Source of the DNA: Clostridiales bacterium
GTDB lineage: Bacteria > Bacillota > Clostridia > Lachnospirales > WQUN01
Assembly (NCBI GenBank): GCA_031273705.1
Contig: JAISRJ010000338.1
Span: forward strand, 1 to 10,995
Length of the DNA stretch: 10,995 bases
Direction of reading: 5' to 3'
Both the position numbers and the translations under genes were made by a program. Below, piece after piece: positions 1 to 5,625 of this stretch (position 1 is the stretch's first letter; each line of letters opens with the position of its first letter). The notes under the pieces are model-generated. The model was not told where the DNA came from. It saw only the letters and a program-made list of their open reading frames with translations, and did not search any database.

Positions 1-1
1 G

Positions 2-616
2 CGAAAGGCTTTATTGAACGATGATCTGATAGATTCGATTAGGCTGGATGAATATGTCAGATATAGATATGAAGAATCCATTAATGACGTGCCGATATTG
101 GACGGCGAGGTCGGAGAGGAAAAACGGCGGCGCGAACTGGCGTACCTTAATTTAAAGTGGTTTATGAGCACCTTGCTGGACAGGATGGATAGAGCGAGTA
201 TGTACACGGGTTTGGAAGCGCGCGTGCCATATGCCGATCACCGGATTATGGAGTACGTATTTAATATTCCCTGGAGTATAAAATGTAAAAACGGCGTTGT
301 AAAACATTTGCTGCGAAAAGCGAGTGGGGATTTACTGCCGAAGTCAGTACTGCATCGAAAAAAAAGCCCTTACCCTAAAACTTACCATCCGGGATATGAA
401 GCTTTGGTAAGAGAGAGATTTATGAATGTAATTGCCGACAAAAATTCCCCGCTGTTGGAGTTGATTGAGCCAAAGAAGGTAAATAAATTCATTAATTCGT
501 CATTTGATTACGGCAAGCCTTGGTTTGGTCAGCTAATGGCGGGTCCGCAAATGATTTCCTATATGTTACAAGTAAATTATTGGCTTAACAAGTATAATAT
601 AAGTATACGGGTATAA
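2..616 (+). CDS. asnB: Asparagine synthetase (glutamine-hydrolysing), C-terminal part
   Basis: This is the last 204 residues of a class B asparagine synthetase, cut by the left window edge; the family is normally about 610-640 residues, so roughly two thirds is missing. The enzyme makes asparagine from aspartate, ATP and glutamine-derived ammonia in the cytoplasm. What is seen is the end of the ATP-pyrophosphatase-like synthetase domain: the family signature with DRMDRASM, then TGLEARVPYADHR and the EYVFNIPW segment, followed by the basic KHLLRKA and the conserved K-S-P-Y-P-K-T helix-cap region. The glutaminase domain with its N-terminal cysteine lies outside the window. The gene ends in TAA and is followed closely by a strong Shine-Dalgarno and then a terminator, so it is the last full gene of its transcript. 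The family is clear; a specialised role, for example in surface polysaccharide synthesis, cannot be excluded. Confidence 0.93.
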   Translation, partial: RKALLNDDLIDSIRLDEYVRYRYEESINDVPILDGEVGEEKRRRELAYLNLKWFMSTLLDRMDRASMYTGLEARVPYADHRIMEYVFNIPWSIKCKNGVVKHLLRKASGDLLPKSVLHRKKSPYPKTYHPGYEALVRERFMNVIADKNSPLLELIEPKKVNKFINSSFDYGKPWFGQLMAGPQMISYMLQVNYWLNKYNISIRV

Positions 617-668
617 TAAAGGAGTAACTATGCAAACAGACGCTTATTGGATTGGCGTTCTGAAGATA

Positions 669-696
669 AAAGGAGCATGGCGCTCCTTTATTTTTT
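669..696 (+). terminator. Rho-independent terminator after asnB
   Basis: An 8-bp perfect stem (AAAGGAGC at 669-676 with GCTCCTTT at 682-689, five-base loop) is followed by a run of six T. It lies between asnB and the lipoprotein gene. It also sits inside an open frame that runs into the lipoprotein from an ATG at 630. Confidence 0.8.
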
Positions 697-716
697 ATTA
701 TGAGAGGAATGTTCAT

Positions 717-1559
717 ATGAATAAAAAATTCTTGATTGGACTTGTCTGCGCGGTGTTTTTATTTAACTTCACAGCTTGCGGGGGCACGGACCCAGACGCC
801 GCCGTTGCCACGGACGCTCCGTCGTCCGAAGTAACGCAGTCTGAAGAGCCAGCCGACACGAGCGCCGAGACTTTACCCTTGGAAACAAATAACAACGAGG
901 GAGGAAGCGGAGCTTCTCCCGATATGGCCGCCGGCGAAATGAGAATCGGTTTCGCGGTGCAGGAATATGAGGGCAGTAATATTGCAGAGATTCCTAAGAT
1001 TGAATACGGCGGAGACAATATTCCCGAAATTGATTATATAAACGATTCTATAAAGAATGGTCTGCAGGAGATTTATAATGGCTTTAAGAGCGGCAATAGT
1101 ACAGATGAATGGGTAGAAATAAGGTCATACCCATTTACATCGGACGACTATCTGCAAGTTGTGGTAACTACGAATTTTTTCCCGTCATATGGTACGGACG
1201 GCGATTTGTTTAGCATTAATTACGACAGAAAAAATAATCATCAGTTGACGATAACGGAAGCCTTTAACGCGACAGGCATAACCTTTGAAAACTTGAAGGA
1301 TAAAGTCTCCGAGGTTTATGAGCCTGAGAACGAGGGCGACCGAATGGAAGAAGTAAACGCGACATCTTTTGTAATTAAAGATGGGGAATATATTCTGCTG
1401 GTAGAGATATATGTATTTAATGAGTCCGGAGAACCATACAAGGCTTTTTATAGTTTTGACCCGGTAAACGGGGTTTTAACCAGATTGGATAAAGATAGAC
1501 TGTTTGATCCCAGCGAGTTGGATCAAACCGATCCGCCATTAAAATACGCGCAGTCGTGA
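717..1559 (+). CDS. Secreted lipoprotein with PdaC/RsiV-like (DUF4163/DUF3298-type) C-terminal region
   Basis: This encodes 280 residues. The start at 717 is preferred because it follows a GAGAGGA ribosome site at 702-708 and gives a textbook lipoprotein signal: MNKKF, a hydrophobic stretch, and the lipobox F-T-A-C with the lipidated cysteine at residue 21. Residues 22-80 are low-complexity, rich in Ala, Ser, Thr, Glu and Asp, a typical flexible tether on the outer face of the membrane. From about residue 90 a folded domain begins. The segment around YDRKNNHQLTITEAF, together with the pattern of short beta strands and the E-Y-I-L-L-V-E strand, recalls the domain found in the PdaC deacetylase N-region and in RsiV-type anti-sigma factors. 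That resemblance is by eye only. No catalytic deacetylase motif is present, so a binding or sensing role outside the cell is inferred. The gene is monocistronic, bounded by terminators on both sides. An in-frame ATG at 630 would add 29 residues ahead of the signal peptide and is judged less likely. Confidence 0.8.
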   Translation: MNKKFLIGLVCAVFLFNFTACGGTDPDAAVATDAPSSEVTQSEEPADTSAETLPLETNNNEGGSGASPDMAAGEMRIGFAVQEYEGSNIAEIPKIEYGGDNIPEIDYINDSIKNGLQEIYNGFKSGNSTDEWVEIRSYPFTSDDYLQVVVTTNFFPSYGTDGDLFSINYDRKNNHQLTITEAFNATGITFENLKDKVSEVYEPENEGDRMEEVNATSFVIKDGEYILLVEIYVFNESGEPYKAFYSFDPVNGVLTRLDKDRLFDPSELDQTDPPLKYAQS

Positions 1560-1560
1560 C

Positions 1561-1643
1561 ATATTCCCGCCGCCCGCACCTTGAGCTTAAGCTCTCTGGC
1601 GCTGAGGCGGGGCTTCCCGGCTATCAATCTTAAAGACGCAATC
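1561..1643. other. GC-rich folded block between lipoprotein gene and terminator
   Basis: This stretch stands out from its AT-rich surroundings. CCCGCC at 1566-1571 pairs with GGCGGG at 1606-1611, enclosing a perfect 12-base palindrome GAGCTTAAGCTC (1583-1594) and a GGC/GCC pair; a GGG-CTT-CCC mini-hairpin follows at 1610-1618. Nested stems like these suggest a structured RNA, a 3' UTR element of the lipoprotein transcript, or the hairpin end of an IS200/IS605-type element whose transposase is gone. I do not recognise a known riboswitch. No protein reading is supported. Confidence 0.4.
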
Positions 1644-1645
1644 CC

Positions 1646-1676
1646 GCTCCCCGTCAATTATCGGGGGCTTTTTTTT
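1646..1676 (+). terminator. Rho-independent terminator after lipoprotein gene
   Basis: CCCCG at 1649-1653 pairs with CGGGG at 1662-1666 (extended by one T-G pair) around an eight-base AT-rich loop, and is followed by eight T. It ends the lipoprotein transcript about 90 bases after the stop codon, downstream of the GC-rich block. Confidence 0.8.
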
Positions 1677-1722
1677 GTTGGATAGATGGACCATAAGAAT
1701 TTAAGAATATATGAATTTATAT

Positions 1723-1751
1723 TTGTACAAAATCTGTTTAGGGTGTACAAT
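1723..1751 (+). promoter_or_regulatory. Sigma-A-type promoter with twin TGTACA palindromes
   Basis: TTGTAC (1723-1728) and TACAAT (1746-1751) are separated by 17 bases, a good -35/-10 pair for the downstream 161-residue gene. The two elements lie inside two copies of TGTACAA whose TGTACA cores, at 1724-1729 and 1744-1749, are each self-complementary. The centres are 20 bp apart, about two helical turns, so the promoter could also be a repressor operator. The promoter is well supported; the operator role is inferred. Confidence 0.6.
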
Positions 1752-1775
1752 ATAGATAATTTGAATTTTAATTTT

Positions 1776-1816
1776 AAAGGAGGTGAGCCCGTTATTGAAA
1801 ACCAGTAACGGCAAGT
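1776..1816 (+). promoter_or_regulatory. Ribosome binding region with hairpin between SD and start
   Basis: A near-perfect anti-16S match, AAAGGAGGTGA (1776-1786), lies 30 bases before the ATG at 1817, far beyond normal spacing. Between them is a 9-bp hairpin with one G-T pair: CCGTTATTG (1789-1797), a five-base loop, and CAGTAACGG (1803-1811). With the hairpin folded only about 7 bases remain between SD and ATG, a normal distance. The frame upstream of 1817 is closed by a TGA at 1796, so no longer N-terminus is possible. The alternative is a nine-codon leader peptide from TTG 1795, ending at TAA 1822-1824 and overlapping the ATG by translational coupling. Confidence 0.6.
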
Positions 1817-2302
1817 ATGTATAACGATAGACTTACAGGTGAGTGTTTATTGAATTTGATTGAAGATCTTAACCAGTTTACCCAGGATTTTAACGATACA
1901 TATTTCTGTCTGCAAAATGATTTGCTGCGGATGGAACGGAGAAAACAAGATTTTTTGCACTTAGCGGAAAATGACATATCAGGGCGGCTTACGGAAAAAT
2001 ATCTTTACGATTTTCATATGCACTTGAGAGAACGCCGTTATATTAAAAACCAAATAGAGTTATTAGACGCGGCAAAGGTATTTATAGAGAGTATAAACGC
2101 CGCTAAATTAAAGAATACGGTAGGTGATATGCGCCGAACACAAAATCGTCAAGAAAACTGGGTTTACAATCCTAAGGAGATGACACATCAAGAAATAGAT
2201 AATTATCTTTTGCCAGGCGAAGTTGATGATGAGGTAATTACTACTTTTCCGGTTGAACTTGAACATCCTGAACCCATAGAAATAGAAGGCGAATCCGCCT
2301 AG
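1817..2302 (+). CDS. Uncharacterised 161-residue helical protein
   Basis: I do not recognise this protein. It has no signal peptide, no membrane segment and no enzyme motif, so it is probably cytoplasmic. Residues 8-110 are rich in Leu, Glu, Lys, Arg and Asn in patterns expected of long helices (LLRMERRKQDFLHL, LRERRYIKNQIELLDAAKVF) and could form a helical bundle or coiled coil. Residues 105-130 hold a basic segment (MRRTQNRQ) followed by a W-V-Y-N-P motif and a short acidic tail (PVELEHPEPIEIEGE). The start is fixed by the upstream in-frame stop and the hairpin-bridged SD. It has its own promoter and terminator and faces the integrase gene tail to tail. This isolation suggests a self-contained unit, possibly cargo or an accessory factor of a mobile element, but that is inference. 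Coding status is well supported by the promoter, strong SD and terminator. Confidence 0.72.
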   Translation: MYNDRLTGECLLNLIEDLNQFTQDFNDTYFCLQNDLLRMERRKQDFLHLAENDISGRLTEKYLYDFHMHLRERRYIKNQIELLDAAKVFIESINAAKLKNTVGDMRRTQNRQENWVYNPKEMTHQEIDNYLLPGEVDDEVITTFPVELEHPEPIEIEGESA

Positions 2303-2313
2303 AATTTGTTTAA

Positions 2314-2339
2314 GCCACGGTTATTCCGCGGCTTTTTTT
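2314..2339 (+). terminator. Rho-independent terminator of the 161-residue gene
   Basis: GCCACGG (2314-2320) pairs with CCGCGGC (2326-2332), with one central A-C mismatch and a five-base loop, followed by seven T. It begins 11 bases after the stop codon. Confidence 0.8.
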
Positions 2340-2415
2340 CTGGCAGGTATAAAACAGGTATATTTTTATACCGGTTATGGCGATTAAACCCATTAAAATA
2401 AGCTGTTAATAAAGC

Positions 2416-2448
2416 AAACACCTTAAAAGGTACCCTTTTAAGGTGTTT
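2416..2448 (-). terminator. Perfect 15-bp hairpin between convergent genes, likely integrase terminator
   Basis: AAACACCTTAAAAGG (2416-2430) and CCTTTTAAGGTGTTT (2434-2448) form a perfect 15-bp stem with a three-base loop, centred on GGTACC. It lies 13 bases past the integrase stop codon. On the minus strand it is followed by TTTGC and a T-rich stretch, and on the plus strand by CCTTTTG. It fits a terminator for the integrase transcript and may work in both directions. Confidence 0.65.
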
Positions 2449-2461
2449 AGCCTTTTGTTAT

Positions 2462-3625
2462 TCATCCGTGAATTTCTGAATAGACGCCTTTCATCTTCAT
2501 TACAGATTCCCATTTCATTTCCGGTAAGACGTGCGTATATAGATCAGCTGTAATATGTAGGCTGGCATGACCCAATAATTCCTGCATAACACGCAGCTCG
2601 ACGCCATTTTCTAATCCTCTGGTCGCAAAGGTATGCCTTAGACAATGTATATGAAAACCACTTAGTTCCGCCCGCTTTAAAATAAGAGCAAAGGTACGCT
2701 GTATATTCCTTTGATCCAGCGGTTTTCCTTGTTTAGTGGAAAATACCAGACCATCCATGTTAAGAGATTCCAACTCAAATAATTTTTCTGATTTCATATT
2801 GCGGATTGAGATTAACAATTTCAGCATTTCGGGCAGCAGGGGGACGCTTCTTAAACCCGAAGCCGACTTGGGCGAGCCGAATGATATCTTCCATTTTGTA
2901 TCCGTTTCCTCAAAATTTTTAATATAATTTAAAGTCTTGGATACCCTTAAAATACCCTTATCAAAGTCTATATCATTCCAAGTCAGCGCCAGTAGCTCAC
3001 CTATACGCAAACCTGTTCCCAGCGCGACTATGAACAATTCGCCCAAATAAGACTGCTTAGCGGCGGCTATGAACCGTGTTTGTTCATCAATAGTAAACAC
3101 TTGAACAAATTTTTTCTCGGATTTTGGCAATACGATGTCCGATGCGCTGTTTACAAGTATGAGCTCGTTTTTACGGGCCTGTTCTAAGGCAGAATGCAGT
3201 GTTATATAGACGGATTTTGTCATTACAGGCGATAATTTTTTCGACAAATCATTGAACATACTCTGTATAATATCTCGACGTAAATCCCTAAGACTTAAGT
3301 GACCGATAATCGGTTTTATGTGATTATCCACGTGAGAGAGATAAGTTTGAAAAGTTGTTGGTTTAACAGTCAAACGCTTGTAATCTTTCAGCCACGTATC
3401 CATCCATTGGCTGACTGTCATTTTGGACGGCTCGATATAATTTCCTTTATTAAGATCGTTCAGAGCGGAATTCATTTTACGTTGGACTTCTTGCCGAGTT
3501 TTCGCGTAAAAGGCTTTGCGTACCTGCTTTCCGCCTTTGTCTGTGCAAATAGTAATTCTTGCCCACCAGGTGCCATCCGCGCGTTTGGCGACAGTGCCTT
3601 CGTTATTGCCTCGTCTCTTAGGCAT
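2462..3625 (-). CDS. Tyrosine-type site-specific recombinase (integrase)
   Basis: This is a complete 387-residue phage/Tn916-type integrase, which cuts and rejoins DNA at att sites through a 3'-phosphotyrosine link. Residues 8-60 form the AP2-like arm-binding domain (GTVAKRADGTWWARI, then KAFYAKTRQEVQRKM). Residues 68-155 are the SAM-like core-binding domain (SQWMDTWL, TVKPTTFQTY). The catalytic domain runs from about 175. The active site is intact: R207 in TGLRIGE, K253 in SPKSASG, H327-x-x-R330 in HCLRHTFAT, H353 in LLGHAS, and the nucleophile Y363 in LYTHV. The start is set by an AAAGGA site eight bases upstream. It lies 22 bases behind the secreted-protein gene on the same strand with no separate promoter visible, so it is probably co-transcribed. 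No excisionase, conjugation or phage gene is present nearby. Length and motifs indicate a functional enzyme, not a decayed copy. Confidence 0.95.
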   Translation of the reverse strand: MPKRRGNNEGTVAKRADGTWWARITICTDKGGKQVRKAFYAKTRQEVQRKMNSALNDLNKGNYIEPSKMTVSQWMDTWLKDYKRLTVKPTTFQTYLSHVDNHIKPIIGHLSLRDLRRDIIQSMFNDLSKKLSPVMTKSVYITLHSALEQARKNELILVNSASDIVLPKSEKKFVQVFTIDEQTRFIAAAKQSYLGELFIVALGTGLRIGELLALTWNDIDFDKGILRVSKTLNYIKNFEETDTKWKISFGSPKSASGLRSVPLLPEMLKLLISIRNMKSEKLFELESLNMDGLVFSTKQGKPLDQRNIQRTFALILKRAELSGFHIHCLRHTFATRGLENGVELRVMQELLGHASLHITADLYTHVLPEMKWESVMKMKGVYSEIHG

Positions 3626-3647
3626 ATTAATTCCTTTCGAATATCAA

Positions 3648-4568
3648 CTAGCTTGGTAATTCTATATATCCATCTATAAATATTTGATAGTTTTCAGCTT
3701 GCCCAGGGGAATACTTACGTACCCAATTAGCGTTTTTTGAACTTCCTATAGAATAAATCGAGCCGGTGTATTTATCATATAAGAATAATCCGGCGGATTC
3801 CAATAAATAGTATCTTGAAACCATCGCAATGACAGATGTGTTATCAATGTTTGTTTGAATCAAATTAAAGATATTTGTATAATCACCGGCATGATCACTA
3901 GTATAATATGTCTTAAATCCAGTAAAAGAAGTATTCATTAGGCTTTTAATTGCCTCTACAGCATCGGTTTCCGATTTGGCAAGCGCGTTTATATCAAATT
4001 GATCTACAATAACATTACCTTGAATGCCTTGCACTATAGGATAATTAATAAAAACATTATTAACTGTATCATACTCTCCGGTAGCATAATCAACTGTCGC
4101 GCCAAATGTTTCCGAAACAAAACGAATAGGCAAATATGTATAGTCGTCGTAGAGATTGGGGGCCACAGCCGTTGTTTTAATAACGCCATCAACTGTCACA
4201 TTATTACTGCCGATTACCATTTCAATCGTCAGGTTATCTTTATGTATGATTACGGTTTGCGTCGACTCTATCCATTCGACCGAGCCGCCTAAAGTTTCGA
4301 CAAGTTTACGTATGGGTACCAATGTATAATTGTTTACAGTTTTAACATCGGACTGTATCAAAGAACCATTGATAAATAGCGCCTTATAATCATTTCCGTA
4401 TTCCGCGGTCTCGCCATTTGAAAATGTTATTATGCTTTTTCCAAATGAAAATTCGACTTTATGCACCGGGTCGGCTTCTGGTATTGTGACCGAATCATCC
4501 GCCGCTAAAGCTTTAGCGCTAAGGGCTGCCGTAAGCAATAGCACTAATATTGAAGTACATTTTTTCAT
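3648..4568 (-). CDS. Secreted protein with copper-amine-oxidase-type N-domain
   Basis: This encodes 306 residues. Residues 1-22 are a signal peptide (MKK, hydrophobic core, cleavage after A-K-A-L-A), with no lipobox, so the product is secreted or wall-associated. Residues 62-177 hold a copper amine oxidase N-terminal-type domain: an F-I-N-G-S strand, then Y-T-L-V-P-I-R-K-L-V-E-T-L-G-G, a W-E-x-x-Q-T-V-I-I strand, and a second copy of the core with YLPIRFVSETFGATVDY. In Clostridia this domain usually marks extracellular, often wall- or surface-bound proteins; it does not imply oxidase activity, and no oxidase catalytic domain is present. Residues 178-306 match nothing I recognise. The start has a GGGAGG site five bases upstream and a consensus promoter beyond it. 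It is the first gene of a unit that continues into the integrase. Domain assignment is firm; the function is unknown. Confidence 0.85.
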   Translation of the reverse strand: MKKCTSILVLLLTAALSAKALAADDSVTIPEADPVHKVEFSFGKSIITFSNGETAEYGNDYKALFINGSLIQSDVKTVNNYTLVPIRKLVETLGGSVEWIESTQTVIIHKDNLTIEMVIGSNNVTVDGVIKTTAVAPNLYDDYTYLPIRFVSETFGATVDYATGEYDTVNNVFINYPIVQGIQGNVIVDQFDINALAKSETDAVEAIKSLMNTSFTGFKTYYTSDHAGDYTNIFNLIQTNIDNTSVIAMVSRYYLLESAGLFLYDKYTGSIYSIGSSKNANWVRKYSPGQAENYQIFIDGYIELPS

Positions 4569-4596
4569 AAAAACCTCCCTCTTTTATCTGGAACAT

Positions 4597-4625
4597 ATTA
4601 TATACTATATTTTTCGTGTTTTCAA
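4597..4625 (-). promoter_or_regulatory. Promoter of the secreted-protein/integrase unit
   Basis: On the minus strand TTGAAA (4620-4625) and TATAAT (4597-4602) are separated by exactly 17 bases, near the housekeeping consensus. Transcription would start near 4590, leaving a leader of about 20 bases before the ATG at 4568. No other promoter is visible before the integrase, so this is the probable source of its transcript. Confidence 0.75.
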
Positions 4626-4755
4626 CGTTTATATAGTTGCGGCATAACTTATTAAAGACCGCGATTTTAATTGCCCAACAAATTTCAGCGGCTTGAAAAG
4701 CGGATGCTGTTGCCCTGCGGAATACAAGGTTCCCTACAGAATTCAATATACTTCC

Positions 4756-4784
4756 TTGAAAGAGGGATGTTGTTATGTTATACT
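4756..4784 (+). promoter_or_regulatory. Promoter of the site-2 protease gene
   Basis: TTGAAA (4756-4761) and TATACT (4779-4784) are separated by 17 bases. Transcription would begin near 4791, giving a leader of about 85 bases before the ATG at 4878. The 130 bases between this and the divergent promoter at 4597-4625 hold no gene or motif I can support. Confidence 0.7.
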
Positions 4785-4877
4785 TTTGGGGTGTCGATAG
4801 ACGCGGCATTCGACATATCAAAGATAAGAAAGCGGCAGTCCGGCTTAATACCAATTCGTAGTTTTAGGAGGAATGAT

Positions 4878-5528
4878 ATGTTTCAAAATCTGGATTTTGT
4901 CGAATTAATAATCAGAATACCGGTCCTGTTAATCGCCTTTACTATTCACGAATGTTCTCACGGTCTGGCCGCTTACAAACTAGGCGACTCTACCGCTAAA
5001 CTTGATGGCAGACTGTCATTAAACCCTCTGCGCCATATCGATCCATTAGGCGCTATTATGCTGCTTGTTGTAGGTTTTGGCTGGGCAAAAGCCGTCATGG
5101 TTAATCCGTATAATCTAAAAAACCCTAAACAAGATATGGCGGTTATTTCCATTGCCGGCCCGCTCTCAAATTTCATTTTGGCGGCCGTTTTTACTGTTTT
5201 GGCGGTAGTCACGCAGGCATTCTTACCAGTTAATACCGCCACAAACATACTCAATCAATTCTTGATGGAAGGTCTGTATATCAATATAGGACTGGGAGTT
5301 TTTAATATGCTGCCGATCCCCCCTTTGGACGGTTCAAAAGTTCTGGGTTCCGTATTGCCGGATTCGATTTATAGAGTCTTTTTAGGTTTTGACTCTAGAT
5401 ATGGAATGATATTATTTATTATTCTCATGTTTACCGGAGTTCTCTCATGGATACTTCGCCCAATGACCTCTGTTGTTATAAACGCCTATATATCCGCCGC
5501 TTCATGGCTGTTTACACTCATTTCGTGA
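4878..5528 (+). CDS. Site-2 protease family (M50) membrane metalloprotease
   Basis: This encodes 216 residues. The ATG at 4878 follows a strong AGGAGG site six bases away; an upstream TTG in the same frame has no ribosome site and lies upstream of the promoter. It is a polytopic zinc protease of the S2P/M50 family, which cleaves substrates within the membrane. The zinc motif H24-E25-x-x-H28 lies in the first membrane helix (FTIHECSHGLAAYKLGD), and the third metal ligand D151 is in N-M-L-P-I-P-P-L-D-G. Four to five hydrophobic segments are visible, around 10-30, 55-75, 90-115, 130-150 and 175-205. The short length, with no PDZ domain, matches the compact S2P class often found alone in Firmicutes genomes; substrates of that class are mostly unknown. 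It has its own promoter and lies 97 bases ahead of purL, with no clear terminator between them, so read-through into purL is possible. Confidence 0.9.
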   Translation: MFQNLDFVELIIRIPVLLIAFTIHECSHGLAAYKLGDSTAKLDGRLSLNPLRHIDPLGAIMLLVVGFGWAKAVMVNPYNLKNPKQDMAVISIAGPLSNFILAAVFTVLAVVTQAFLPVNTATNILNQFLMEGLYINIGLGVFNMLPIPPLDGSKVLGSVLPDSIYRVFLGFDSRYGMILFIILMFTGVLSWILRPMTSVVINAYISAASWLFTLIS

Positions 5529-5551
5529 CCGAACATATAAAAATGTCCGGT
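5528..5551 (+). promoter_or_regulatory. Inverted repeat with PurBox-like core before purL
   Basis: ACCGAACAT (5528-5536) and ATGTCCGGT (5543-5551) are inverted copies with one mismatch and a six-base spacer, overlapping the stop codon of the protease gene. The left arm CCGAACAT matches the core of the Gram-positive PurR site (CCGAACWW). The flanking bases and the arm spacing do not fully fit the Bacillus pattern of two boxes 16-17 bases apart. It could instead be a weak hairpin without a U-tract. The role is inferred from its position in front of a purine gene. Confidence 0.4.
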
Positions 5552-5625
5552 AATCGCGCGCTTTTTATAAGAAGCAAAGAATCTATACCGAGACGGATAT
5601 GTAATTTATTTTTTTGGAGGTATAA

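Noticed and set aside
713..1018. Minus-strand open frame inside the lipoprotein gene
   Set aside because: It is antisense to the well-supported lipoprotein, with no ribosome site; the Ser/Ala-rich text reflects the low-complexity tether read backwards.
2416..2448. Perfect hairpin read as the integrase attachment site
   Set aside because: No second copy of the arm sequence is seen elsewhere in the window, and its position between two convergent stop codons fits a terminator better.
4519..4854. Minus-strand open frame across the divergent promoter region
   Set aside because: It overlaps both promoters and the signal peptide of the secreted protein, has no SD and no recognisable domain.
4671..4877. 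N-terminal extension of the site-2 protease from TTG 4671
   Set aside because: It has no ribosome site and would begin upstream of the promoter at 4756-4784; ATG 4878 has AGGAGG and places HExxH in the first helix as usual for the family.
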